The notes under the pieces: model-generated
Databases searched by the model: none
Seen by the model: the letters and a program-made list of their open reading frames with translations, nothing else
Told to the model about the DNA's origin: nothing
Assembly: GCA_963669155.1 (NCBI GenBank)
Contig: OZ022580.1
Span: 25,065,005-25,129,004 of the forward strand
Direction: 5' to 3'
Length of the DNA stretch: 64,000 nucleotides
Source of the DNA: Arbacia lixula
Taxonomy: Eukaryota > Echinodermata > Echinoidea > Arbacioida > Arbaciidae
Position numbers and translations under genes: made by a program
Part shown: piece by piece, positions 40,954 through 53,661 of the stretch
Numbering within the stretch: the stretch's first letter is position 1
Layout: each line of letters begins with the position of its first letter

Positions 40954-43900
40954 ATGCCGCCAACCCCGAGCCAGATAAAGGAGCTGCTGCTCAGTGCAAT
41001 CGACAAAGATGAGAATGTAAGCATATTTTGGTGTAATTTTGTAAAGGTTCCAGATATATTCGGTTTTTATCTGCAATCTTTCTACTTTACGGAATAGCAA
41101 TGTGATCCGCCATAGACAGCCGCGTGTTGTCCGCAATCGAATTTTCCGTCGCAAATCGCGCCGATTTCGCTAAGTTATTGCTCTAGATGCTGCTTGTCAA
41201 AACAATTCAGTACCATCAAAATGAAGATTGATTCCTGAAGACGAAGATGGTATACAGTTTGAGTCCATTTAAGCAGGAATTCAGGTTGAATTTCATGTCG
41301 ATCTGAATGTTGTCACGTTTTTCTAGAACGGCGAAGGTTCATGTACACGGTAAGATCGCCTGCCGCAGAATGAGTTGTTGACCCATTCGGGGCCTATGAG
41401 AGGTCTCGGCGGGCGCATGCGCAACTTCACCGGGGCCCCACGTCGGTGAACCAGTCGCATGATTACGTATCGTACTGCCCTGATTATGCAGACTCCGTCA
41501 TTCTTGCGGGTAGCTGAGCCAAGGCGCTGGGCAGCGATGCCAAATGTAGCGTCGCTGAACCCAGCAGAAGCGGCCTAGCTGTGCACTGCGATAGTGAGCG
41601 CCTTTGCATGGCGGTGGCCGCTGCTTTTGTTGCAATAGCCTAATAGGTTTTTGCACACAGATGAAGCTGTGCCTGTGACCTATGCGTACTGTAATCGTTT
41701 TGCACACATGCATGTCTGTGGAAAGATACATCGCGAATCCATGCAGATTTCGTAACTGCTTTGACTTTGCCTGTGTGAATTGTGCTGGCCAAAAAGCATG
41801 ACTAGACTGACAATGTATTCAGCTCATCATAATAATGATAAATGTGTCTATTTAACAGAAATTCTGGGTCAAACCTGACGTTCAAATCCAACTGTGGTGT
41901 GGAGTAAGATCCAAATTCTGCAAATTGAAAAAAAGAAAGTAGTGTCTCTTGAAAAAAGTAACATATTTGTATGTAATGTAGGCCTAGACCTACGCAGAGG
42001 AAATTGAATTTAAATGTTTTCATTTACATGTAGGTCAGGATTTGAATCATTATACGCTGTGATCTAATTTTACTGGGCCAAGACTAAGCCTGAGTCATAT
42101 CGATTTTTTCAGAAACCGGTGTTCGATGGCTTTGCGCCGATCGAACATCGATGCATCGACGGCACATTAACAAATTGTGTACAACGGATAGCGGAGTGCG
42201 AACGCCAGCGGTCGTGTACATTTTGCGTATTACATGACGTCATTCAGCCACTGCCAAGAGCCAATTTATGAATGAAAATATAGTAAGCATGCGCAGTGCA
42301 ATCCTTCCATTTCCCCACACAGTATTCCACCAAAATAAGTGTGCAATTCTCTATCACCTCGTATCAAAATCGACCTAGAATTTCACTTTCCTTTATTTTA
42401 TATGAGTCATGAAAGGTATTTTCGGAGAATCTATTTTCTCACCGATATCGCACATGTAAGCGAATTTCAATAACTTCTTGCTTTTCCGTCAAAATCTTAA
42501 GAATTAGCGTCAATATGGCATCGTGTAAGTTGTAACGTGTAACGTGCACAAAGTCAATTGGCTTCCGGGTTTCGGACAACGTGACCAGATATCGTTATCG
42601 CTATCGATTAGCGACCACGTGGTCATGACATGATCTACGCGATGCACCAATCAGCGGTCTCCGAATCGCTGTACGAAGACCTCTACCAGTCTGTTGGCAG
42701 CGTGTATGCAAATGAGCCTTAATGAGCGAACTTACGCACAATCGCCACTGTGCTGTTTCCGGGTTTTCACAACACACGATGCTATCCGTTGTACACAGTC
42801 TACAGACAAGTGTTCGTTGTGGCATTGCGCGGTATATAATAGTGAACGAAAAGAAGCCAAGTATGTAGTAGCTGCTTGATCATCGAGCGACCAGTTCGTT
42901 CTCTTGATGTGCTACCTTCAAAACTCACAAAAGAGAGTAGGAACCAAGTAAGCAAATTAAACTAATTAAAAAATATTAAGATAAATTGTGTATAACAGGA
43001 CTATCAAACAAAAGATTTTGTGCTTTCTAGTCAATTTGGTAATTTCGTCGATGCATCGAATTCATCAAAACGAAATCGGAGTTCGACTTCTTCGATCGAA
43101 CACCGGCTTAATAATCGATTCGACTCAGGCCTAGCCAAGACCAAGTCCTTCTATGTTCCATTTGGTTTGTCTGCATACCTGCACTCGCCCACGTCCTTTT
43201 TCATGGCTGCCTGCAACTTATTCAGACCAACTAGCTTTATTGTAAGTGATGGAATGTGTGAAGATGAATCACAAAATAGTGAGCAATTGTGATTTTATTA
43301 CAGTTTATTGAACTAAAGACAGGGTAACTAGCCCATGTGCAAAAGTCATGAAACTTAACAGGAATCAACATACTACAGCTCAAACTTAAAAGAATTGGCA
43401 TAGGGAAAGGGAAAGAGCCGCAGTCCTAAATCATGGTTTATTTTGGCCAGTTCAGCATGAAATGCGATGCTTTAGCCTAAAAAGCATGTTTCATGCTGAA
43501 CTGGACAAAAAAAAGTGCGGTTTAAAACTGCGGCTCCTTCCCTTTCCCTATGCCATAGCCCCGGGACTGCTCCCGCGCAGCGGGAGCGTCCTGAGGGCTC
43601 GCCACCAATTTCCCGGCATGTCTGGTCCGACTACCGAGAAATCAACCCGTGCACATGAATGAACTCCTCATTTCAAGTACATTTATCACATATAAATGGC
43701 CAAATGTATTGAATGTATACCTGAGCTATAAAATTGCTTGAAAATGCTAAGCAACGTTACAAATTTCCTCCTCACATACGATCATGATCTTTGTAACAAA
43801 TACGGTTTGCTGAGGCTGCCATCTTGGCTGCTTCAAAAACGTACACGGTAAAGGGGAACTTGCGCATGCGCATTAAGTTTTGCATCGCAGCTGCTGTCGT

Positions 43901-46900
43901 GCGATTCTGAACAACTTTAGGTCGAAAACAATTTTTAAAAATACAACATGGATTAAATTCATCTTCAAACCAACTACGGAATTATTCAAGTATATATTTT
44001 ACGTAAATATGTGCAATAGATTTGAGATTTGAGTTACAGAATTGCTGAAACCAACTAATATAATCACTGCTAATCTCGACTTCCTTAGTTCAAAGCTCCG
44101 TGCTACGCAGCCCGCTCACTGCGTGAGCGGGCTGGTCGCAGTAACCTATGCCATTGCCAATTCCTTTGAGCTTGATTGTATACCCTGAAAATAAATGTGT
44201 ATGAAATAGCTTCACAAGTTTTGTCAGGAAAATTGATCAAATATATGTTAAAATTTGAAATGCCCCTTTCGTAGCTACCATTGTCTACATTCAGATATGG
44301 CATTGTATAATGCTCCGTGTATTGCTCAAAGCATCAGCAGGCAATGCGGAAAGCAGTGACGTGCTGTATTGCAGTCTCTGGTCTTTAGGCTGTAGGTTGA
44401 TTTGGACGACCGGTCCAAAACCTATTGATATAAATGAAAGGAGAGAACTTGTACCTACGTTTTTTTTTACTCCCTCTCTTTCATTTCTTTTCATTTAAAC
44501 TATTTGTGAATAACTCATAACATTTCCATTATGACCCTCTCCTACTGCATCACCCATGAATTTCATCTCATATTTTGGGGTTCAGTATTGACATACAGGT
44601 ATAAGTGTAGTGTAAATAAAACAGTATTGCTTAAACTAAGATGAAGAGGTCTCTTAATTTCTTTCCTATCTCATTCTTACCCCAAGACCATAAGAAGGTC
44701 AGGTATCACAAAGAATTTAACCATGTGGTTCATGAAGTTTCTACATTTTCTGAATAATCGGGTCCAAGAGTCCAAGTTCTTAATTTTAAGTTAGATCTCT
44801 TAACCGTTTGACAGCTTGACTTATGAGATAAAATTAGTTGTGGTCTTGCAAGTTACATGTAGGAAAGTCTACGCCTAAAAGTGGCCTGAAATGGGTGTCT
44901 GCTCTCCATCACTGAGGTACATAGCTTTGTTCACATTTCTGTTGGATGAGACATTGCTACTTGTTCAAAGGGATAGTCCACCCTGAAATTAAGTTGGTTT
45001 CAATTCAAGTAGAAACATGAAAGAATATTAGTGAAGGTTTGACGAAATCCTATCAAAGGATAAGAAAGTTGTGATCTTTTAAAAAAATTATTTTGTGACA
45101 TCACATGCAAGGTGCTCCCCCATATGTTGTATGCTCACGGTGCTGTATCATTCCATATTTTTTTTTCTATTTTTGATGAAGGAATATTTCTTTCCATAGA
45201 GGTTTGTGTGTGAAAGCGTGTTTCTAATTATTGATTGAATGAACCGGTAAAATGTTGCATATTTCTTAGAGAGAATAAACATTAAAAAAAAAATGGACAC
45301 AGCATATGGGAGAGCATCTTTCTTACACATGATGTCACAAAATCAAAACTTTATAAACAAAAAACAAAAAATCACCACTAATACCTTTCTTTCATGTTTC
45401 TGCTATTTTCAAAACCAACTTAATTTCAGAGTGGATTATCCCTTTAACATGCAAATCCTATAGGGACTTATCAAAGGAGCTTTGGTCACAGCGATCATCT
45501 ATTCGAGCCAAGCGAGTGCCATCATTCACAAGTTTCTGGATGCTTTCGTTATGGTCTCATATTGTGCTCTACTGTAACAAATAATAAATTATGCGATGCA
45601 ATATGGCCTCATAATCGAACACATTTTCCCAAAATTCTGTGAATGATTTAATTTCTCTATTTTATTGTAGGGCTCAGAAGCCCAAATCGTATAATGATAT
45701 GTACCAGTAATACGGATTACGGAATGTTTGTGCCAACGTGTGATGCATTTCGTTTGTGGAAATATTATCTTTACTCTTGCACTGTTTTCTCTCGTTATAT
45801 GCCAGATCGTTGACATGGGATGTGTTACCAAAGCCGTCACTTTGCTGGAGAGCAATCCAATCACAAAAGATGCTCTTGAGGTAAGGGATTTAAGACCTTC
45901 AGAAGGAACAATGACCATCAATTATAACTGGGCCTGTCTACAGTAATGGGTACCGTAGATTTCTGTTACATTTACTGTAACATAAATCTCTTAAATTCCA
46001 ATTTATTTGATTTTTTGTCTCTTAAATAAACCAGCCAATAATAATGAAATATTCAAAGAAATATATTGATTTGCACTTTACAAGGTTTTGTAGGCTCAGA
46101 AAATTAAAAAAAAATATCCCTTTACTGCAGACAGACCCAACTACATTCATAAGTTATGATATGATATGATATGATATGATATGATATGGTTTAATTAACA
46201 AAAACAACAATGCGAGTATTTGTACAACAATATGAATACTTAACAAATATAAAACAAAAATTATCGTAGATATTTTAGTGTAGATGTACTTATACAATCA
46301 AGTATAGGCATTGCTAATAAGGACCAAAAAATAGCACAAATGCTAGTTGAGTCTGGCCCTCATAGTAAACATATTTGGCAAGATATTATTTCCTACATCT
46401 ATATTGACTAAACGCAACAAAAAAGTAAGTCCCCCCTAAAGCAATATGGCATAATTTTTTATTGAAGAGGTTTTGGTCAAAATAATGTGGCAGGATTGTT
46501 CCTTAACTCATTGACTAACTTCTGTGTGAAAATCACATCAATCGAATCAGTCATGCATAGTTTAAAGGCAAAAATGTCACTTTTCAAAAGGGTATTTGTT
46601 CATGCCATTTTAACAATACATTTTGGCATTTCTTGTGCGATTTTTACAGTGTTTTCACTCAACCATGACATGAAAATGATTTCTTATGCTTACATAACAG
46701 GTCATTTCACATCTTTGTCAAAATATCCAGATTTTTATTTTTTCACCAAAATAAAGGGTTTTTAAAAGTTTCAAAGTCAAGAGGGATGAGTATTTGTTAA
46801 ACGGTGCTCACTCAACCAGGCCAATGGTTTAAGTGGCGGTATAGGTGTTAGTGCATTGAGAGATGGATGATAAATAGTGAAAGGACATAAATTATGCACA

Positions 46901-49406
46901 AGATTGAATTGATCAAAAATTCATATGACAAAATCCCAAATTAACCCTTGTGACTTTTGAAAAGTGACATTTTTGTCTTTAAAATTTGCCCACTCATGCA
47001 TGACTAATTGGATTAATGTGATTTTCACACATAGGTTAGTCAATAGGTTAAGGAACAATCCTGCAAAAAAAATTTGCCCAAAACCTCTTCAATAAAAAGT
47101 TATCTAATTTTGCATAGGGGGACTTACTTTTTTGTCATGTTTAGATTGTCAAAACTCTTTATATAAAAAGTAATATAAAAAAAAGTGATATATGGATGTG
47201 TGTATACTATCTCTACAATGATATACAATGTATGTTCATACTTATTGAAGATATCTACTTGCAATGGGGATATAAATTATATAAACCTACATTCATCTAT
47301 TTTTAGTATGTTAATTAACTTTCTCCAGTTAACAAAGACAAACATAATAAAGTGTACTATGGTTAACATATCAGAGTGGTATTTGCAGGTACATGTAGTT
47401 CTGAATAAATTACTCTTTATGAAGCAAGTTAATGTGATTGTGCCTGAAACAATGTAACCACAATGTCTTGGTAAGAAACTGCAAAAGCAGATTAACTAGG
47501 GAAACACTTCACTAAACACTGATGAAAAATTGTATGGCTTTGGAATTGTGTAAAGTGTTTTAGTCATGTTGGCCTGATCAAACTGGTAACTCCAGTGATG
47601 TCTTGCTTAAATGAAAGGAGTTCTTACATGTACATGTCTGCTTCTGCACAAATCAATTGAGGTCTGCATTTTGTAAGTGATTTTATTTATGTTCTGTTTG
47701 TTCTAAAGTACTTCATTTACGGGTCCTTGGGTGTTGTATTACGGTGTTACACAAACAGTAGGGGTGCTTGGTATTAGAAGACATTTTGAAATTGTGAAAT
47801 TTATTCTTCATATTTTAGGTTTTTCAGCTTTTAGGGAGAAAATGCTTTTCACAAGTGTTTACTAATATTCATAGCACTGGTACAGCGTGTTCTGCAAGAA
47901 ATATACAACATTTGTTTGAAGGCACATTTGTTTTTTTAAATTAACAATATCTGCTATATCTTTCCCATTGCCATTCCAATGTATCTACAGGAAACAAGAC
48001 TTGGAAGGCTGGTTAAGATTGTGCGAAAGAAGGCGACAAATAGCAACCTCAAGAAACGATGTACCGCCTTGATAAAGCAGTGGCAGTCTCAGTTCCTGCC
48101 ACCCAGTGCTGTCAAACCCCCAAGAACTGAGTCTCCTGCTCCCACCAGTAGTGGTCAAGATGAGGTCAAAGGGCAGGAGGAGTCGTCGACATCTGATGGA
48201 CAGAAAGCAAAGCCTGCCAAGCAAACGCCAAATGCAACGCCCGTGGATAAGAGCAAGTCTGAAAATCTGCGAAGGAGAAAAAGAGAGAACGAGAGCTCCC
48301 CGTCAATTTCTCCTTCCACCCAGAGTCCTCCGACAAAGAAGCTACTCTCGTCTCGAGGAAAGTCACCCCTCGTGCCCGAAGAAGGCAATGGTCAGGATGA
48401 CTCCAGTCTGAATGGAGTCTCGTTAAAGCGGGATGGTGACCGCAGGGTAACAGCAATTAAAGACTCGTTAAGGGTAGCATCTCCAAAGACTTCTAGTGTG
48501 TCTCCTAAGAACAAACTCAGCATTAGCAAAGAGAAAGGTTCATCAAAGAAGTTAAAAAAGGATGGATCCCCTTCTCCAAAAATAAGGACAAAAGAGCCTA
48601 GTGCGAATTCAGTATCTACTTCTTTGCAGTGTAAAGTTAATAAGCCAGAGGATAATTTATCGCCAAGTATCAGTAGATCAAAATCTGAGAAGAGATTAAA
48701 AATCTCACCCAGATTAGGTAATGTGACCATTGGTAAGAAAAGAACCACCTCGCTTGAAAGATCCCCGATGCCACGAAATGATTCTTCCGCTTCAAACTCT
48801 CCGGCTGCACGGGGAGTAGTTCCTCCAGCTCAACCCCCCACTGTCATCACGACAGATTGGGACATGGCAGGCGTGAACTATGGTGGCAGCGGAGAGTCCT
48901 CTAGGAGCGGGACACCTCAGGAGGCCTTTGACGGACCAAGCTCGTTAAAATCGCTATCAATATTTGATTTGGACTTCAGGGAAGCAATGCATCCAGAGCC
49001 CTCAATGGAAGGCTTTGTTGATTCCATGGCTTCACCCATAGACCGAGACGACACCCCACCTCGCGCTCCCGAATCGTTGAGCTTGTTTTCGCTGGATGAG
49101 CCATTCAGCGATGGCCTCCCCGTAGAGATGGACTCGCCCCAGGCGTCTCCTGAGCCGGATGAGGAGGAGGAGGAGGAGCGGGAACGATCTCTGCAGAAGA
49201 TGGAGACCCTGGAAGATGAGGAGCCCCCTACACCACCTTCCCCCGTCCTGGAGAGTGACATTGAGCGCATCCACACTGAGGAGTGGCCTGGAGTCAACGG
49301 CTGCTACAATGACAGGGGAGAGTGGTTTGACTGGTCCCAGTGCCTCACTGTCCAAACCGACCTAGAAAACTCCTTACAAATTTTACCATACGTGTGTATC
49401 GATTAG
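40954..49406 (+). CDS. MED26: Mediator complex subunit 26
   Basis: Three coding exons: 40954-41016, 45806-45880, 47991-49406 (GT-AG, 1554 nt, 517 aa; human ~600). The N-terminal TFIIS-like domain (LW domain, about 1-85) reads PTPSQIKELLLSAID, NPITKDALE, ETRLGRLVKIVRKK, KKRCTALIKQWQ. In human MED26 this domain recruits the super elongation complex and TFIID to Mediator. A long low-complexity Ser/Pro/Lys-rich middle is followed by the conserved C-terminus (EEWPGVNGC, GEWFDWSQC, LQILPYVCID), the MED26 signature that docks on Mediator. The start was chosen at the ATG giving MPPTPSQIKE, since exon 1 is 63 nt with a GTAAGC donor. The 1.4-kb last exon holds all the disordered region. The introns carry several transposons. 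Confidence 0.96.
42085..43133. mobile_element. non-autonomous hAT-like transposon with 8-bp target duplication
   Basis: The ends TAAGCCTGAGTC and GACTCAGGCCTA are inverted, followed by longer imperfect inverted sequence (ACCGGTGTTCGAT at the left, ATCGAACACCGG at the right; CGATGCATCGA in both). GCCAAGAC flanks both sides exactly (42077-42084 and 43134-43141). No transposase frame is present. It lies in MED26 intron 1. Confidence 0.8.
43372..44180. mobile_element. foldback, AGCTCAAAGGAATTG family, copy 3, split by an insertion
   Basis: The left part ACAGCTCAAACTTAAAAGAA with AGGGAAAGGG and CAGTTCAGCATGAAA is followed by the right part TGCTGAACTGGAC up to CCCTATGCCAT. The terminal AATTCCTTTGAGCTTGATTGT appears only after the 43557-44144 insert. 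It lies in MED26 intron 1. Confidence 0.7.
43557..44144. mobile_element. element inserted inside foldback copy 3
   Basis: The 588-bp block is flanked by CCTATGCCAT on both sides (43547-43556 and 44145-44154). It begins GC-rich (CCGCGCAGCGGGAGC) and ends with the hairpin AGCCCGCTCACTGCGTGAGCGGGCT, shared with 1696-1722. No coding frame. Class is uncertain; a 9-10 bp duplication is unusual for mariner and nearer to hAT or MULE-type. Confidence 0.6.
44966..45446. mobile_element. foldback, AAAGGGATAGTCCACCCTGAAATTAA family
   Basis: Left arm CAAAGGGATAGTCCACCCTG and right arm AGAGTGGATTATCCCTTTAA are complementary. Arms run inward for ~150 bp (GTGAAGGTTTGACGAAAT; CATATGTTGT / CAGCATATGGGAGAGC). 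Noncoding, in MED26 intron 1. Confidence 0.75.
46156..46188. repeat. (ATATG)n microsatellite
   Basis: About six tandem copies of the pentamer ATATG/GATAT in MED26 intron 2. Confidence 0.85.
46411..47141. mobile_element. Tc1/mariner-like non-autonomous element with TA duplication
   Basis: Left end AACGCAACAAAAAAGTAAGT and right end ACTTACTTTTTTGTCATGTT are inverted and flanked by TA (46409-46410, 47142-47143). The inverted similarity extends about 170 bp (AGAGGTTTTGG / CCAAAACCTCTTC; TGTGTGAAAATCACATCAAT / ATTAATGTGATTTTCACACA). The internal frames are short and AT-rich with no DDE signature. It lies in MED26 intron 2. Confidence 0.8.
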
Positions 49407-52400
49407 TCAAACTAAGTAACTCCGCTTTTTTAATTTTGAATATCATCATGAATGCAAGAAGGTGAACAGAATGTGTTTTGTACAATTTTTCATATGACTT
49501 GCTTAATTGAATAATATACTTCAGTGCAAAATTTTGAAAATGTAATGATTCTCAGTAATGTCTGGATTCTGAATTGGACATCAGATTGTAAGGCACCATT
49601 CTCGATTTGTTGAGAAATTATGATTGAGGTCCAGATACCTTAGGCTATATTTTTATTTCTGGTGTTACGGTTAAATTGTGTTGTACTCAAGAGGTAAATT
49701 AAAGCAGAGTGAATTCTATATTTTCCTTAAGATTATTTGTGAAAGGAATGTGAGAAGAACAAGATTGAATGCATGAATCTTTTATGAAAAAAAAAACATT
49801 CTGTATTGCATTACATATTACATAATGTGTGCAATACATGTTGCTCCCAGTACAATTACAATGTACATGTTTGTGTCAGTATTGTTTAGCATGACATGAG
49901 GAAAGACCAATATAGTGCATGTCCAAAATTATTTGCAGCAGTATAATTTCTGTATTCCATACTTTCCCAATTAGAGCAGCTGGTTTGTTATGTGTGGGCC
50001 AGTGAATTATTGGTCAAAGAACGTTGGTATAATGATCGGGATGGGGGGAAAAATCATTTGTATTGAATAGGCAACTTGCATAGCAAGAAACAGTTGTTCA
50101 TACGGTTGTGATAAAGGGACAAGAAAGGGCTTGTTGATGCACCAGAATTTTGACTTTCATCATTACGGTATTCTGTTGGAAGTGGTTGGAATGAGGTACT
50201 TGTAGGTAGATTTTACTTTTTGTATGTGACACTGATAATGCTTATACACACTATGATAGTTTAAATTTGCAGATGCTTTTAAGAGAGCTATTACATGAGA
50301 TGCACTATTGCAATTCTTCTATAAAATGTTGATTATTTTGCTAAAACAAACAAATACTGAATTTTATGCAATGTACCAGATGTACATCTTGTAGATTACA
50401 GTGGATCTCATATGATAGTATAGAAAAATGCACAAAGAGATTAGACATACATTAATTTTTAAATGTTTCCAGAGAATTATGCTCGGTTATGTCTCGGTTA
50501 TGTCTGCCAATCTCTCTTGTACATGTATGTCTTTCATTTGTAATCTTGGATGCGGAGATAGCTTTTTATTCAAACAGCCAAAAGTACAGCTCTTCAGAGT
50601 TTGAGTTTGTAAACGAAAGCATCAGCTGTTGTATGCTCAAAATGCTCCCTCCTAGTTAAGTTTCACCCAAATCAATGTTCTCTATCTTTTCGATGAACTG
50701 CTCATTTAACTTTTTTTTTAAATTTATTGAAAGGCAGGTGGAATGCCGTGTCCATATATGTTGTCTTTTCGCTTTCCCCTTACAAGTTTGATCTAGATTG
50801 ATAAACTTTGTTTTTTTCTCAGGTTCTAGATTCTGTTCCAAAGTGCCAAAATTAAAGAGGGAAATAAAGAAGTGTATGAATAATCTCTTTTGGTGAGGTG
50901 GCTGGTAATTTCTAGAAAGTCCTTTATATCAAGATCAGTTTTTTTTTTCTTTTGTTTTTTTTACTATTCAGGAACGTCCATTAAATAAATTGAACATATT
51001 TTTTTTAAATCCTGCCCTTCCTATTTTCATGCATAAATATATCAATTCCAATATTGTTTTCTCCCAAAATGAAAAAAAAACATTTAGTATAAATTGGATT
51101 CATTACAGTTTAATGGTAAGGAAGCTTGCATCAATTTTTTGACATTGATACATGTAGGCTAAGGGGGAGTGTCTTTATTACTACGCACCATTCATCATTT
51201 TATCACATCAATCCTTTGCCCATTGTATACTGTCAATCTCTTACCTCTTTCTACTGGTATGTTGTTTTCAGCTATTAATACTTGGACCTTCACAGAGATA
51301 TAGTGAAGCCATAGATTTGCATGGACAACAATTGATCATTTAATGGTCAATTGTTGCGATGTCCTTTCAGTTCACCTTGTTTCCCTACTTTGTGTTTGCT
51401 GATAGTGATAAGGATATTGCTTCTCAAGTGGATTTGTGTTACCAGAACAGATTTGTGTTAATTAGCTACATGTATACAGGGCATTATGCTAAGGTACTTG
51501 CTCTGGGATCAGAGTCAATATCTGTGGATCACTGCACTGAAAGCAGTCTCTGTTAAATCATTTTCCACTCTTGTTTAAATTTTGTTTATGCATTAGGCCA
51601 TTGAAACATCATCCATGCAAGAAATTGATAGAATACCTTGAAATGTGCAGCAAAATCAAATAATTAGATATTGCAACTGCAAATTTTCATAAGCCCCATT
51701 TCGAAACTTTCAATGGCACAACTTCTAGAAACTATCATGTTAATTTACATTTGCTTAAAGTTACGTCTAGCCAATTGTGATTTTAGACTTTTGAGAAACG
51801 TGTCGTATTCTTGGTTCAGAATTGAGGTGGAACAGCATTGTGATTAGGTATTAAACAGGTCGGTAGAATGTACTTAGCAAGAAGAGCATGAGGCAATTTT
51901 GTATTATGCCTGTTGGATGAAGCAAGTATTCTCTAGGTAAATTTAATACCAAATATTCAGATTCCGACAAAGAAGACACATTCCTGTATTGATATCAGCC
52001 TCATCACGCTATAAAGTATATTGATACTTAATGGATTGGCGATGAAAACACCCAAGCGGAAATTGATGTTGTAAAGAGCAGTCTTATAGCCTGCAATACC
52101 CGATCCCTTAAATGGGAAAATATATGTCATTCTTGGAATATAAATGAATGAATTCTATGTTTATGAGTACAATTAACCACATCCTAGAAATATCACAAAA
52201 TAAGAGATTGACATCTGTGCATGGTTACCGCAACCTCAAAGGATTCTTGTGTTGAATATTCATGTTTTGCTTGTTGAATCCTGCAGCTTGTTTGCAAGCA
52301 TTCCTTCGCTTGTATTGTTCTTCCTTGAAATGCATAATAGAAATCCGCAGTCTAGTGTCAGGAAAGAAAAACATCACTGGTATATCAAATATATGCAAAT

Positions 52401-53320
52401 GCTCCCCTCATTGTTCATATATTGATCTGAATAAAGCATGATAATGAGTGCGAGACAGTTTCACAAACTTTATTTCAGATTTATGAGTTGCAATCTCTAG
52501 GATATTAGTGTCTGATACCTAGGTATTCATGCATTTCCCAAAATTTAATGAACATAAACTGAAGGGTGTTATTTTCACAGAGTGAATTAGTTTTATCATG
52601 TCCCAATTGATGTCATAAAGTATGACATGTAGAGTCTCCTTCACCAAATGAATGTGTGCATGTGCAGTAGCATGGACTATTGATCGCTCTGAGCAGATCA
52701 GCCTATAGTCAGATTTATACATGTATCTATATTGACTGAGTGGTCAATATTAATTTATCAAGAGAGATGTTCTTAAGTTGTGACAATATCCAGAGTGTGT
52801 AAGATAAGAAATGAAATAATCTTCTGTGTTCTTGGTTTTTGCCCTGAAAGTTTTCTCCCAGACGCTAAGCAATATCTGGTACTTCTGTGTGTGCCTTCTT
52901 TGATTGATTCCCACTAGTTGAGGTGAAGTTCATCCATGGTGTATTATGTTCAGTTAATAATATTCTTTTTTTTAAGTTTGCATGTCCTCTAGATTTTTTT
53001 GTGAATTATCATCTTTTTGCTATTAGATGATGGAAATGTAATGCGAACGAGAATGCTCTATTTATGTATCTAATCCTTCTTGACTCTGTTATCGCTCTAA
53101 AGAGCATTCAAGTAATCATATTTTCTTTTGATCATAATTTTGAGAGAAAAATTAAAAAGTGAAATTCTCCGAACTTGGTAGCAGCTTGTTGCGAGTCTTC
53201 AAATTATGTCCTCATGTCTTGGGAAAGTACATTATTGTGTTCAGGAGTGTTTCTGTTACATTAGCAGTTTGCTCAAAGGGAGCACTGACTGTACAACATC
53301 AGTAATGGGGGACATCATGC
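49407..53320. other. MED26 3' UTR and downstream noncoding DNA
   Basis: AT-rich sequence without recognisable exons. AATAAA occurs at 50863-50868 and 52430-52435, and a long 3' UTR is plausible because the composition is uniform from the stop codon to the second signal. The end of the transcript is not determined by sequence. Confidence 0.4.
50863..50868 (+). terminator. candidate poly(A) signal of MED26
   Basis: AATAAA about 1.46 kb after the stop; an alternative AATAAA is at 52430-52435. Confidence 0.35.
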
Positions 53321-53358
<38 letters not shown>

Positions 53359-53450
53359 TAGAGAGAGAGGGGGAGAGAGAGAGAGTGAGTGTGTATGTGT
53401 GTGTGCCTGTGTGTGTGCGCGTGCGTGCATGTGTGTGTGTGTGCGTACCC

Positions 53451-53483
<33 letters not shown>

Positions 53484-53484
53484 T
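53321..53484. repeat. (GT)n microsatellite
   Basis: GT repeats with GA-rich and GC-containing interruptions, immediately upstream of the LINE 5' region. Open frames here are periodicity artefacts. Confidence 0.9.
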
Positions 53485-53661
53485 CACTGTCTATGCATAT
53501 GATACAGATATTTGATACAGATAAAATGAATTTGAATGGCATACCAATGTTTTACATAGATATGTTGCATCCATCTCCATCATCTCCACCAGTGTCCACC
53601 TTCTTGAATAATTGGGGCGGGTCAGTCCTACGTCATCATTTCCTTGTTTTAGTTGACGAAC

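Noticed and set aside
46487-46765. 92-codon frame inside the mariner-like foldback
   Set aside because: It has no DDE or HTH signature. It runs through the inverted arm of a noncoding element and looks fortuitous.
53299-53542. His/Thr- and Val/Cys-rich frames
   Set aside because: They derive from the GT/CA repeat.
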